Shown: positions 23,203 through 31,433 of the stretch, one piece after another
How the letters are laid out: each line of letters begins with the position of its first letter
How positions within the stretch are numbered: the first letter of the stretch is position 1
DNA from: Halopseudomonas sp002296055
GTDB taxonomy: Bacteria > Pseudomonadota > Gammaproteobacteria > Pseudomonadales > Pseudomonadaceae
Strand: one strand, 5' to 3'
Length of the DNA stretch: 64,000 bases
NCBI RefSeq assembly: GCF_050876985.1
Contig: NZ_JBPAPP010000002.1
The notes under the pieces: generated by a model
What the model was told of the DNA's origin: nothing
What the model saw: only the letters and a program-made list of their open reading frames with translations
Database searches by the model: none
Made by a program: the position numbers and the translations under genes

Positions 23203-23224
23203 CTAAGGAAGCACTGATCAATTT
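23203..23224. repeat. Solo copy of the MITE terminal repeat at the hrpB 3' end
   Basis: CTAAGGAAGCACTGATCAAT (from 23203) matches the terminal repeat of the MITE at 27936-28220 with few differences. No partner end is seen within 300 bases, so it looks like a remnant or single-ended insertion touching the hrpB stop codon (23224-23226). Confidence 0.65.
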
Positions 23225-25761
23225 CAGGTGCCGCGCGGCTTAGCGCGATGGGTGGGCTCGGCCTGCAGCGGATCATCGGGCCAGTAGTGCTTGGGGTAGC
23301 GACCCTTCATGTCCTTCTTCACCTCGGCATAACTGCCCTGCCAGAAACCAGCCAGGTCTTGGGTGACCTGCACCGGACGCTGGGCCGGCGACAGCAGATG
23401 CAGTTTCAGCGCCTGCCGGCCTCCGGCGATGCGCGGCGTATCGGCACTGCCGAACATTTCCTGCAAGCGCACCGCGAGCACCGGTGGCGTCTCGCTATAG
23501 TCGATGCGAATTCGCGAGCCGGTCGGCACCGTCCAGTGGGTAGGTGCCTGTTCGTCCAGCTCCTTGGGCAGCGGCCAAGGCAGCAGCCCGGAAAGGATGT
23601 TGCCCAGTTCCAGATTGGCGAAGTGGGCGAGCCGATTGACCTTGTCCAGATAAGGCGCCAGCCAGTCTTCCAGCGTAGCGAGCAAGGCGTCGTCCGACAG
23701 GTCGGGCCAGCGGCTGTCAGCAGATTGCGCCAGATCCAGCTCGCGCAGCAGCATAACCCGCGCCTGCCATTGGCGCTGCTCCGGCTTCCACGGCAGCAGA
23801 TTGATGCCCTGACGTCGCACCACATCACAGAGCGCACGCTGACGCTGCTCCGGCGCCACGTTCGGCAAAGCCTTGCGGCGCCAAACCAGCTCGCCGATCC
23901 GCTCTTGCCGTTCGGCCATCAGGGTCTCGCTGCGGCTGTCCCATTCAAGCGTATCGCGTACTTTGAGCATGCTCGGCTCCACCGCCAGTAAGCGCTCAAC
24001 GTTCAGCTCGGCAGCCATGAAGATGCGCGCCTGGCGCTGCCCGCCCTGCCCGCCTAGTGCAGCAATCGCCAGCCACTCGCACCGCTGCAGGCGGTCAACG
24101 TCGGCAAAGCCGGCAGAGCGGCCGTTGGCCAGACGGTAGTCTGAACCCGCAGAGCCGCGGCGTTGGGCGACACGGTCCGGGTAGGCCAGCGCCAGCAAAA
24201 CACCATGCCAGTCGTCATTCTGCGGGTCGCCCACCGGGTCGGTACACGGCAGTCGGCTCAGCAAACGCTTCCATTGTTCCACCAATCGCTTGGCCCGCTG
24301 CAGCGCGCCGCGATCCACATCCGCGCCGCGCGGGTCGTCAAACAGGCCAAGCCGGGCGCTTAGATCAGCGTTGTCGGCACGGCGCAGCAGGTCCCGCTCG
24401 TCCACCACGGCGGCAATGCGCGCGGCCAGCTCGCCCAGACCGAGGCGCTGCCCCTCAACCAGCATGTGCGCCAACCGGGGATGCATCGGTAAGCCAGCCA
24501 GCACGCGGCCATGGTCTGTCAGCTGCCAGTTGGCGCCATCGCGCACCAAGGCGCCCAAGCGCTCCAGCAGTTCGCACCCCTGCGCCAGCGCAGCTGAAGG
24601 GGGCGGGTCCAGCCAGACGAGTTCATCGGGTTGCTGCACACCCCACTGGGCCAGCTGCAAGGCCAGCGGTGCAAGGTCAGCCTGCAATATCTCCGCCTCG
24701 CGCTGGGCGGCCAACTGCTCATGCTGCTGGACAGACCAGAGGCGATAGCACACGCCGGGCTCCAGTCGTCCGGCACGGCCTGCACGTTGCTCCGCCGCTG
24801 CGCGGGACACCCGGCGAGTCTGCAACGCACTCATACCCGATAGCGGATCGAAGGCCGCCTCACGCGACAGCCCTGCATCCACTACCACGCGAATGCCTTC
24901 GATGGTCAAACTGGTCTCAGCAATCGCCGTGGCAAGCACGATCTTGCGCTTGCCTTGCGGCGCAGGCGCAATGGCGCGTCGCTGGGCTGCGAGGTCCAAG
25001 TCACCATACAGCGGGGTCAGCAGTATGTCGGGCTGATCGGCCAGAGCGTCTTCAAGCCGCAACAGTACCCGCCGAATCTCCGCCATGCCCGGCAGAAACA
25101 CCAGTATGCTGCCCTGTTCTTCATCTGCTGCACGCAGCACGGTCTGCACGACTTCAGCGTCGTTGGAGCGGCCCAATGTGGCCGGCGCGCCATAGCGAAT
25201 ATCCACCGGGTACTGGCGCCCTTCACTGGTGATAATCGGCGCGTCATCCAGCAACCTGCTGACCCCGTCGGCATCCAGCGTTGCAGACATCACCAACAGC
25301 TTCAGCGGCGGGTCGTCGCGCAGGTATTGCTGGGTTTGCACGCACAGCGCCAACCCCAGATCAGCATCCAGACTACGCTCGTGGAATTCATCGAAGATCA
25401 CCACGCCAACACCTGGCAGTTCCGGATCATCCTGCAGCATGCGCTGCAAGATCCCCTCGGTAACCACTTCGATGCGAGTCGCGGCGCTGACGCGACTCTC
25501 CAGCCGGATGCGATAGCCAACGGTCTGACCAACCTGCTCACCCAGTAACTCCGCTAACCGTTCAGCAGCAGCTCTGGCGGCCAGACGACGCGGCTCAAGC
25601 AGGATGATCTTTTGTCCGGCCAGCCACTCAGACTGCAACAATGCCAAGGGCACCTGGGTGGTTTTACCGGCACCCGGTGGCGCCTGCAGCACCACCGCAT
25701 CGTGGTGGGCAAGCGCCTGCTGCAAGTCAGGTAATATCTGGAGGACAGGAAGTTCGGACAT
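23224..25761 (-). CDS. hrpB: ATP-dependent RNA helicase HrpB
   Basis: 845-residue DEAH-family helicase. Walker A PPGAGKTT at 28-35, Walker B DEFH at 124-127 (the HrpB form of DEAH), SAT motif in LLVMSATLDADG, and motif VI QRAGRAGRLEPG in the second RecA domain. The HA2/OB region and the HrpB-specific C-terminus (NILSGLLPWPLPKELDEQAP, MKGRYPKHYWPDDP) are present and the length is normal. Precise cellular role unknown. Stop lies against a repeat remnant. Nothing suggests truncation. Confidence 0.95.
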   Translation of the reverse strand: MSELPVLQILPDLQQALAHHDAVVLQAPPGAGKTTQVPLALLQSEWLAGQKIILLEPRRLAARAAAERLAELLGEQVGQTVGYRIRLESRVSAATRIEVVTEGILQRMLQDDPELPGVGVVIFDEFHERSLDADLGLALCVQTQQYLRDDPPLKLLVMSATLDADGVSRLLDDAPIITSEGRQYPVDIRYGAPATLGRSNDAEVVQTVLRAADEEQGSILVFLPGMAEIRRVLLRLEDALADQPDILLTPLYGDLDLAAQRRAIAPAPQGKRKIVLATAIAETSLTIEGIRVVVDAGLSREAAFDPLSGMSALQTRRVSRAAAEQRAGRAGRLEPGVCYRLWSVQQHEQLAAQREAEILQADLAPLALQLAQWGVQQPDELVWLDPPPSAALAQGCELLERLGALVRDGANWQLTDHGRVLAGLPMHPRLAHMLVEGQRLGLGELAARIAAVVDERDLLRRADNADLSARLGLFDDPRGADVDRGALQRAKRLVEQWKRLLSRLPCTDPVGDPQNDDWHGVLLALAYPDRVAQRRGSAGSDYRLANGRSAGFADVDRLQRCEWLAIAALGGQGGQRQARIFMAAELNVERLLAVEPSMLKVRDTLEWDSRSETLMAERQERIGELVWRRKALPNVAPEQRQRALCDVVRRQGINLLPWKPEQRQWQARVMLLRELDLAQSADSRWPDLSDDALLATLEDWLAPYLDKVNRLAHFANLELGNILSGLLPWPLPKELDEQAPTHWTVPTGSRIRIDYSETPPVLAVRLQEMFGSADTPRIAGGRQALKLHLLSPAQRPVQVTQDLAGFWQGSYAEVKKDMKGRYPKHYWPDDPLQAEPTHRAKPRGT

Positions 25762-25873
25762 GGTTTGGCAACAACAGAAAATGAGCCGGCATTATAGCGG
25801 TGACGGGCTTTCCGTCATCCGCCGGGCCGCGCTATTCTTGCCAGCAGACATTCCCCACCCCGGAAGGTAGACC

Positions 25874-26281
25874 ATGCGCTTGAAACCCGTTGTTTCCCTC
25901 GTTCTGACCGGTACGCTGCTAACGCAACTGAGCGCCTGCGGCACCCTTTTCTACCCCGAGCGTCGCGGCCAGATCAGCGGTCAGATCGACCCCGGCGTGG
26001 CCATCCTCAACGGCATCGGCCTGCTCTTCTACATCATCCCCGGCTTGGTCGCCTTTGGCGTGGACTTTGCGACTGGCGCCATCTACCTGCCCAACGGCCG
26101 CTACAGTGTGGCGCCGGAAAAGTTGCAACCGGCTGTTGACGCCGACGGCCAGGTTGACCGCCAGGCGCTGCAAGGCATTTTGCAGCAGGAGCTGGGTCTG
26201 AACCTGCCGCTAGACAATGCCCGCCAGATCGAGCCGGGCCCGCAAGAGCTTGCCCTGCTGGCACAACCGCCGCGCGCGTGA
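25874..26281 (+). CDS. Conserved lipoprotein upstream of the CDF exporter
   Basis: 135-residue lipoprotein: ATG with GGAAGG upstream, signal peptide with LSAC lipobox (Cys22), then FYPERRGQISGQIDPGVAIL and a hydrophobic stretch about 52-72 (IGLLFYIIPGLVAFGVDF) followed by TGAIYLP. This pattern recurs in Pseudomonas lipoproteins of unknown function. The hydrophobic middle could embed in a membrane. It overlaps the metal exporter gene by four bases (GTGA), so they are coupled. Confidence 0.75.
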   Translation: MRLKPVVSLVLTGTLLTQLSACGTLFYPERRGQISGQIDPGVAILNGIGLLFYIIPGLVAFGVDFATGAIYLPNGRYSVAPEKLQPAVDADGQVDRQALQGILQQELGLNLPLDNARQIEPGPQELALLAQPPRA

Positions 26282-27159
26282 GCAACCCGACCATCAGCAG
26301 CGAGGAGCGCGCACGTCTGCTGCGTTTGGCAACACGCGCCTCGGTGGCCGTAGCGCTGCTGCTGATCGGCCTGAAAACGCTAGTCTGGCTGCAGACCGGA
26401 GCGGTCAGCCTGCTGGCCGGTCTGATCGACTCACTGATGGATGGCGCGGCCTCGCTGATCAACCTGATCGCGGTGGCCTATGCCCTGAAACCCGCTGACC
26501 GTGAGCACCGCTTCGGCCACGGCAAAGCAGAGGCGCTGGCAGGCCTTGCCCAATCCGCCTTCATCACAGGCTCGGCTTTGTTGGTATTGCTGCAGGGCAT
26601 TGACCGCTTGCTGCACCCGGCACCTGTCGACGACGCCTGGTCAGGCATCGCGGTAATGCTGTTCTCGATAGCTGCCACCCTGGGGCTGCTGGCGGTGCAG
26701 CGCCACGTTATCAGGCAAACCCAGTCCACCGCTGTTGGCGCCGACGCCCTGCACTACCGGTCGGATCTGCTGCTGAACCTGAGCATTATCGCGGCTCTGG
26801 TGCTGGCTCACCTGGGCATCCAGCGCGCCGATGCGCTGTTTGGTGTCGGCGTAGCGCTCTTCATCGGCTATGGCGCTGTTCGCATTGGCATCGACGCCGT
26901 CCAGATTCTGATGGACCACGAGCTGCCGGACGAAGTCCGCAGCGAGGCACTTGAGCTGGCGCGCAACGTCCAGGACGTAGTGGGCGTACACGACCTGCGC
27001 ACCCGCCAGTCCGGCCAGCATTGGTTTATGCAACTGCATCTGGAGCTGCCAGCGTCGCTCACTCTGGCCCAAGCCCATGAGCGCGGTGAGCAAGTCCGCC
27101 AGGCCATCAGCGCACGCTTTCCGCAAGCTGACGTGCTGGTCCACAAGGACCCGGCCTAA
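26278..27159 (+). CDS. fieF: Cation diffusion facilitator (Fe2+/Zn2+ efflux), FieF-like
   Basis: 293-residue CDF transporter exporting divalent metal by proton antiport. The active metal site is seen as DSLMD at 51-55 (Asp51, Asp55) and HYRSD at 159-163 (His159, Asp163), the D-D/H-D set of FieF/YiiP. REHRFGHGKAEALAGL near 76-91 is also typical. The cytoplasmic C-terminal domain holds VVGVHDLRTRQSG with metal-binding His. Length matches FieF (300). GTG start overlapping the lipoprotein stop. Zn versus Fe cannot be decided. Confidence 0.9.
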   Translation: MSNPTISSEERARLLRLATRASVAVALLLIGLKTLVWLQTGAVSLLAGLIDSLMDGAASLINLIAVAYALKPADREHRFGHGKAEALAGLAQSAFITGSALLVLLQGIDRLLHPAPVDDAWSGIAVMLFSIAATLGLLAVQRHVIRQTQSTAVGADALHYRSDLLLNLSIIAALVLAHLGIQRADALFGVGVALFIGYGAVRIGIDAVQILMDHELPDEVRSEALELARNVQDVVGVHDLRTRQSGQHWFMQLHLELPASLTLAQAHERGEQVRQAISARFPQADVLVHKDPA

Positions 27160-27165
27160 AAAACA

Positions 27166-27200
27166 AAAAGGCGAGCTGCCTGCAGGGCAGCTCGCCTTTT
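27166..27200. terminator. Strong bidirectional terminator
   Basis: Perfect 15-bp stem AAAAGGCGAGCTGCC (27166-27180) with GGCAGCTCGCCTTTT (27186-27200), five-base loop. T-run on both strands, so it ends fieF transcripts rightward and those of the small minus-strand ORF leftward. Confidence 0.92.
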
Positions 27201-27378
27201 ATACGTCCCGTGCCATCCTCTTGAGGTGGTTCCTTGCTCCCTTGCCTTGTGGGCTGGGTAACCGGCTTGCCTCACACCTTCTGGATGCTGTGGCTCCGCT
27301 TCGCCTTGTGGACGTAGCGGTCTGGACGACCGGCTCTGGCTGAATCTGTTGAACATGGTATCGCGACCAGCCCGACAT
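27199..27378 (-). CDS. Small basic ORF divergent from the Lrp-type regulator
   Basis: 59 codons starting at an ATG with AAGAGGGA five bases upstream, and ending exactly at the bidirectional terminator. The product is rich in Arg, Ser and Gln (MSGWSRYHVQQIQPEPVVQT at the N-terminus), net positive, with no membrane segment. Good ribosome site, divergent regulator and terminator support a real gene; I do not recognise a family. It may instead be a leader peptide or part of a non-coding RNA. Confidence 0.55.
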   Translation of the reverse strand: MSGWSRYHVQQIQPEPVVQTATSTRRSGATASRRCEASRLPSPQGKGARNHLKRMARDV

Positions 27379-27461
27379 TAATTCCCTCTTTTTGCACAAA
27401 TACTTGCCAAGTGCGCAACAAATCACTAAAAAACAACAAAACCCAGCAAAAAGGAAAAATA

Positions 27462-27950
27462 ATGGACGCGCTTCACCTCGATCGCTACGACCTGAAGATC
27501 CTCGCGGCCCTGCAACATGACGCTCGCATCAGCAATCAGGAGCTGGCGGAGCGCATCGGCCTGTCCCCTTCGCCCTGCTCGCGACGGGTCAAGCAATTGG
27601 AGGAAAGCGGGTTGATCCGGCGACAAGTCGCTCTGCTCGACCCCGCCATGCTGGGGCTGAAGCTCACCGCTTTCGTGATGATTGGCATGGACCGCCACAC
27701 CCCAGAACGCTTTGCCGGTTTTGAGAAAGTGATTGGCCAATGTCCGGAGGTACTTGATTGCTGTCTGGTCACCGGCATGGACGCTGACTACCACCTGCGA
27801 GTGGTCGTCCCTGATATGGAGCACTATCAGCAGCTGCTACTTGGCACCCTGACGCGCATCGAAGGCGTTTCCAGCGTGCGCTCCAGCTTTGTGCTCAGCC
27901 AGATCATCGGCAGTACCGAGCTACCGCTCAAGCATCTAGGGAAGCATTGA
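27462..27950 (+). CDS. Lrp/AsnC-family transcriptional regulator
   Basis: 162-residue regulator. N-terminal HTH about residues 6-60 (LDRYDLKILAALQHDARISN, LAERIGLSPSPCSRRVKQLE) and C-terminal RAM/ACT-like ligand domain about 70-145 (VLDCCLVTGMDADYHLRVVV). ATG at 27462 follows AAAAAGGA. The last codons LGKH and the TGA are contributed by the MITE that begins at 27936, so the original C-terminus was probably different. Target genes unknown; the divergent small ORF is the nearest candidate. Confidence 0.9.
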   Translation: MDALHLDRYDLKILAALQHDARISNQELAERIGLSPSPCSRRVKQLEESGLIRRQVALLDPAMLGLKLTAFVMIGMDRHTPERFAGFEKVIGQCPEVLDCCLVTGMDADYHLRVVVPDMEHYQQLLLGTLTRIEGVSSVRSSFVLSQIIGSTELPLKHLGKH

Positions 27951-28220
27951 TCAATTCCACACGCCCTCTGCGAGTGCTCAAGCGTGTAGCTGCAAGGCGC
28001 GATGTGCAGCCAATAGTGGTTCTATTGGCAAACAGCGCAACGTAGTAGATGCATGCTTGAGCGCTCGCCCTGCGGGGCGTTCAGGTTGGGCCGCACTCTG
28101 CGTTGTGATTTCTCGACAGGTCCCGACATGCCTTCGAAACCACGCCTTGATTACAGCCCAGCCGGATGCGGCCCAACCTGAACGCCAGAGGGCATGCGGA
28201 ATTAATCAGTGCTTCCCTAG
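27936..28220. mobile_element. MITE-like element, 285 bp, terminal inverted repeats, no transposase
   Basis: Ends CTAGGGAAGCATTGATCAAT (from 27936) and ATTAATCAGTGCTTCCCTAG (to 28220) are near-perfect inverted repeats. Inside are two further structures: arms GCGAGTGCTCAAGCGTG (27970-27986) and CATGCTTGAGCGCTCGC (28052-28068), with nested CCAATAG/CTATTGG (28010-28028); and an exact 18-bp pair CGTTCAGGTTGGGCCGCA (28078-28095) / TGCGGCCCAACCTGAACG (28167-28184). It codes for nothing convincing. A related solo end lies at 23203. Confidence 0.85.
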
Positions 28221-28227
28221 CCATGCA

Positions 28228-28256
28228 CTGATTTATCACCGGCACGCCGGTATACT
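28228..28256 (+). promoter_or_regulatory. Putative promoter of the DUF2788 gene
   Basis: CTGATT (28228-28233), 17-base spacer, TATACT (28251-28256). It begins eight bases outside the MITE, so the insertion displaced whatever lay further upstream. Confidence 0.4.
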
Positions 28257-28285
28257 GGCGCCCCACTTTTAAGCCGGAGTCGCCT

Positions 28286-28486
28286 GTGACCTACGATCAG
28301 TTCGAAGCCATCGCCATGCCCCTGATGATTTTTGGCCTCGTTGCTTTTATGGGCTTTATCGTCTGGGATCTGGCAAAAAAATCCCAGGCCGGGCGCTGGG
28401 GCACCGCAGTGCTGTTTTTTGCCCTGGGCCTGGGCGTGCTGGCCTTTGTGATCAAGGAAGTGTTGATCATGGTGGTCGAACACTGA
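28286..28486 (+). CDS. DUF2788 small inner-membrane protein
   Basis: 66-residue protein from a GTG with GGAG upstream. Two membrane segments, about residues 11-28 (PLMIFGLVAFMGFIVWDL) and 38-60 (GTAVLFFALGLGVLAFVIKE), with the KKSQAGRWGT loop typical of DUF2788 in Pseudomonas. Unknown function. Monocistronic. Confidence 0.8.
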   Translation: MTYDQFEAIAMPLMIFGLVAFMGFIVWDLAKKSQAGRWGTAVLFFALGLGVLAFVIKEVLIMVVEH

Positions 28487-28531
28487 CCAATTCAGCCGCT
28501 TTTCTGGCTGTTTTCCCCGCTGCCCCAAAGT

Positions 28532-28613
28532 CTGAATCCTGATTCACTAAAGATCTGCTGCACGCTCCTGCGCGACCGTGCAGCTTATCCAACAAGAACA
28601 ATACAGGATTCAG
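28532..28613. promoter_or_regulatory. Inverted CTGAATCCTG repeats flanking the tetR leader (operator candidate)
   Basis: CTGAATCCTG at 28532-28541 is part of the palindrome TGAATC-CT-GATTCA (28533-28546), and its reverse complement CAGGATTCAG lies at 28604-28613, covering the tetR ribosome site. Two copies around a TetR-family gene suggest autorepression. Confidence 0.5.
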
Positions 28614-28616
28614 TGC

Positions 28617-29255
28617 ATGGCCTACCGCACCACCGCCCAGCGCATCGAGCGCGATCAGGCGCTGCGTGAACATATTCTCGACTGCGCCTTGCAGCAGGTT
28701 GCCGACAACGGCTTCGGCAACCTGACCATGAGCGGCCTGGCGCGCGCCGCTGGCGTCGCCACCGGCAGCTTATACAGGCACTTTCCGGGCAAGGGCGCGC
28801 TAGCCGCCGATGTCTTTGTCAAAGCTACCCGCATCGAGCTGGAAACCCTCAAGCGCGAGTTTCAGCGCCCCGGCCGCGCAGTAGACCGCCTCAAGAGCGG
28901 CCTCACGCAGTTTGCCGCACGCGCCTGGCACAGCCGCCAACTGGCCTACGCGCTGATTGCAGAACCCGCCGAAGAAGAGGTCGAAACCCAGCGTCTTTAC
29001 TACCGTCAAGCCTATGCCACGCTGTACAGCGCGCTACTGGTTGAGGGCAATGCCGATGGCAGCTTTGCCGTCGAAAACATCCCGCTGACCGCCGCCTGCG
29101 TGGTCGGCGCCATCGCCGAGTCGCTGGTCGGCCCGCTGTCACCGCAGGCCCGTGCTGACCGCGAAAGCGGCCTGCCCAGCGAAACCCTGGAGGCCGTTAC
29201 CCTGGCCATCATTCGCTTTTGTCTGCGCGCCATCAACGCCAAGGAGGTCCCATGA
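28617..29255 (+). CDS. TetR/AcrR-family regulator of the aidB operon
   Basis: 212-residue repressor. HTH about residues 17-62: HILDCALQQVADNGFGNLTM, SGLARAAGVATGSLYRHFPG, the canonical TetR DNA-binding module. The C-terminal ligand domain is variable. Start at 28617 rather than 13 codons upstream because AGGA lies at the right spacing. It overlaps the aidB-like gene by ATGA, so it probably controls that gene and itself, with acyl-CoA as a plausible ligand; this is inference from context. Confidence 0.9.
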   Translation: MAYRTTAQRIERDQALREHILDCALQQVADNGFGNLTMSGLARAAGVATGSLYRHFPGKGALAADVFVKATRIELETLKREFQRPGRAVDRLKSGLTQFAARAWHSRQLAYALIAEPAEEEVETQRLYYRQAYATLYSALLVEGNADGSFAVENIPLTAACVVGAIAESLVGPLSPQARADRESGLPSETLEAVTLAIIRFCLRAINAKEVP

Positions 29256-30904
29256 CCCAGCTGCATCAGTACGCCGAAACCCATGATGTAATCAATCAGG
29301 TACCGCCACTGGAAGGCATCAACCTGTACCGCGCTGACCTACCGCTGCAAGAGTGGGTACGCCGCTATCAGGGTGACTGGGCTGACGCGCAGCTCAACGC
29401 CTACGGTCAGCAGGCCGGCGACGCACTGATGCGCGCAGGTTTTCTGGCCAACGAGAACAAGCCGGTCTTCAAGAGCCACGACCGCTACGGCCACCGCATC
29501 GATCTGGTCGAGTTTCACCCGGCCTATCACGAGCTGATGGCGGCCGGCGTTGCCGCCGGCATCACCAGCGCGCCCTGGACTGACCCGCGCCCCGGCGCGC
29601 AGGTAGCGCGCGCCGCCACCATGTACCTGCACAATCAGGCTGAGGCGGGCACCAGCTGCCCGCTGACCATGACCTTTGCCTGCGTGCCAGCCCTGCGCCT
29701 GCAGCCCGAGATTGCAGACCACTGGCTGCCGAAGATCCTGTCGCGCCAGTACGACCCGCGCAATTTGCCGATTGAGCAGAAAACCGGCGCCACCATTGGC
29801 ATGGCGATGACCGAAAAACAGGGCGGCACCGATGTACGTGCCAACACCACCCGCGCCTACCCGGTCGGCGCGGGCGGCCCCGGCCAGGCCTATGAGCTGA
29901 TCGGACACAAATGGTTCTGTTCGGCCCCCATGTGCGACGCCTTCCTCACTCTGGCGCATACCGACAAGGGGCTCAGCTGCTTCCTGCTGCCACGCCACCG
30001 CCCGGACGGCACTCGCAATGAATTCTACATACAGCGCCTGAAAAACAAGCTGGGCAACTGGGCCAACGCCTCCAGCGAGGTTGAGTACCGTGGCGCACTG
30101 GCCTGGATGATTGGCGCAGAAGGCCGCGGCGTACCCACTATCATCGAGATGGTCTCGCTGACCCGCTTTGACTGCATGATCGGCTCCAGCTCGCTGATGC
30201 GTCAGGCACTGACCCAGGCCACACACCACTGCGCTCACCGCAGCGTGGGCACGCGGGTGCTGAACGAGCAGCCGCTGATGCAGAACGTGCTGGCCGATCT
30301 GGCGCTGGAAAGCGAGGCCGCACTGGCCCTGACCATGCGTATGGGCAAAGCGCTGGATCATGCCCATGACGAACAGGAAGACAAGTTTGCCCGTCTCGTC
30401 ACCGCCATCGGCAAGTATTGGATCTGCAAACGTGCCCCCGGGATGATCAACGAAGCGCAGGAGTGCCTGGGCGGCGCCGGTTATGTAGAAGAGACCATCC
30501 TGCCGCGCCTGTACCGCGAAGCGCCGGTCAACTCGATCTGGGAAGGCTCGGGCAATGTTCAGTGTCTGGATGTACTGCGTGCGCTGTCCAAAGAACCTGG
30601 CGTGCTCGATGCGCTGTTTATCGAACTGGGCGACGGCCACGGCTCCAGCGCTCTCAAGCAGCGCATCGAGCGCATCAAGCAGCAATTTGCCGACACCGAC
30701 GACATCCAGTATCGCGCTCGCCAGCTCACCGAAGATGTGGCCACCGCGCTGCAGGCCAAACTGCTGCTGGAGGCGGGCAACAGCGCGGTGTCAGATGCCT
30801 TTATCGCCAGCCGCCTCGGCGAGCATGGCCAGGCCTACGGCACCCTGCCACGCGGCCTGGATGTAGAAGCCCTGGTGGCCCGTTCCACACCGGCAATGCT
30901 GTAG
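29252..30904 (+). CDS. aidB: AidB-type acyl-CoA dehydrogenase
   Basis: 550-residue flavoprotein of the AidB branch of acyl-CoA dehydrogenases; E. coli AidB (541) has isovaleryl-CoA dehydrogenase activity and protects DNA from alkylation. Seen: the AidB-specific N-terminus (THDVINQVPPLEGINLYRAD), IGMAMTEKQGGTDVRANTTR (FAD/substrate loop), KWFCSAPMCDAFLTLA, FARLVTAIGKYWICKRAP and ECLGGAGYVEETILPRLYRE, then NSIWEGSGNVQCLD. Operon tetR-aidB-thioesterase. No ada gene adjacent, so alkylation response is less certain than fatty-acid metabolism. Confidence 0.92.
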   Translation: MTQLHQYAETHDVINQVPPLEGINLYRADLPLQEWVRRYQGDWADAQLNAYGQQAGDALMRAGFLANENKPVFKSHDRYGHRIDLVEFHPAYHELMAAGVAAGITSAPWTDPRPGAQVARAATMYLHNQAEAGTSCPLTMTFACVPALRLQPEIADHWLPKILSRQYDPRNLPIEQKTGATIGMAMTEKQGGTDVRANTTRAYPVGAGGPGQAYELIGHKWFCSAPMCDAFLTLAHTDKGLSCFLLPRHRPDGTRNEFYIQRLKNKLGNWANASSEVEYRGALAWMIGAEGRGVPTIIEMVSLTRFDCMIGSSSLMRQALTQATHHCAHRSVGTRVLNEQPLMQNVLADLALESEAALALTMRMGKALDHAHDEQEDKFARLVTAIGKYWICKRAPGMINEAQECLGGAGYVEETILPRLYREAPVNSIWEGSGNVQCLDVLRALSKEPGVLDALFIELGDGHGSSALKQRIERIKQQFADTDDIQYRARQLTEDVATALQAKLLLEAGNSAVSDAFIASRLGEHGQAYGTLPRGLDVEALVARSTPAML

Positions 30905-30913
30905 GAGCGCCCG

Positions 30914-31357
30914 ATGAGCAGAACACAGCAACACATTGAAGAGATGGTGCGCAGCGGCTTTGCTCGTGCCCCGTTCCTCGGCGATCTGGGCGTCGCACTG
31001 GTGGCCTGCGGCCCTGGCTGGGTAGAAACCGAGCTACCCATTTTGCACCGCCACAGTCAGCAGAATGGCTTTGTGCATGCCGGCGTGCAGGGCACCATCG
31101 CCGATCACAGCGCCGGCGCCGCCGCTGCCACGCTGATACCCGACGGCTTCGCGCCGCTGACCGTCGAGTTCAAACTCAACCTGCTGCGCCCGGCCCTGTG
31201 CGACACCCTGCTGTGCCGCGCCGAAGTGCTCAAGCCCGGCAAGCAGATCAGCGTAGTCGAGGCCGAAGTTTACGGCCTGCAAGATGGCAAGAAGCGGCTG
31301 TTCAGCAAGGCCACCGTCACCATCGCCGTACTGTCAGCCGATGGCCTTGGCAGCTGA
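30914..31357 (+). CDS. PaaI-family hotdog thioesterase
   Basis: 147-residue hotdog-fold acyl-CoA thioesterase. NGFVHAGVQGTIADHSAGAA near 46-65 is the active helix region (His50 and Asp59-like acid), and PLTVEFKLNLLRPALCDTLL the central strands. Starts nine bases after the aidB stop, so it is co-transcribed and could release CoA from products of the dehydrogenase. Acyl substrate unknown. Followed by a stem-loop. Confidence 0.88.
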   Translation: MSRTQQHIEEMVRSGFARAPFLGDLGVALVACGPGWVETELPILHRHSQQNGFVHAGVQGTIADHSAGAAAATLIPDGFAPLTVEFKLNLLRPALCDTLLCRAEVLKPGKQISVVEAEVYGLQDGKKRLFSKATVTIAVLSADGLGS

Positions 31358-31376
31358 CCAGCGCGTTGCAGCCAGC

Positions 31377-31401
31377 GCCGGGCAAATGGACAATGCCCGG
31401 C
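31377..31401 (+). terminator. Stem-loop after the thioesterase gene
   Basis: Perfect 8-bp stem GCCGGGCA (31377-31384) with TGCCCGGC (31394-31401), nine-base loop, 20 bases after the stop. No T-run; it may attenuate rather than end transcription into rluE. Confidence 0.45.
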
Positions 31402-31433
31402 CCCACTGCCGCCAAACCTGACCAGGGAATGCC

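Noticed and set aside
27951..28285. Structured RNA gene in the Lrp-DUF2788 gap
   Set aside because: The hairpins are bounded by matching terminal inverted repeats, and a second copy of the end occurs at 23203, so a MITE explains them better.
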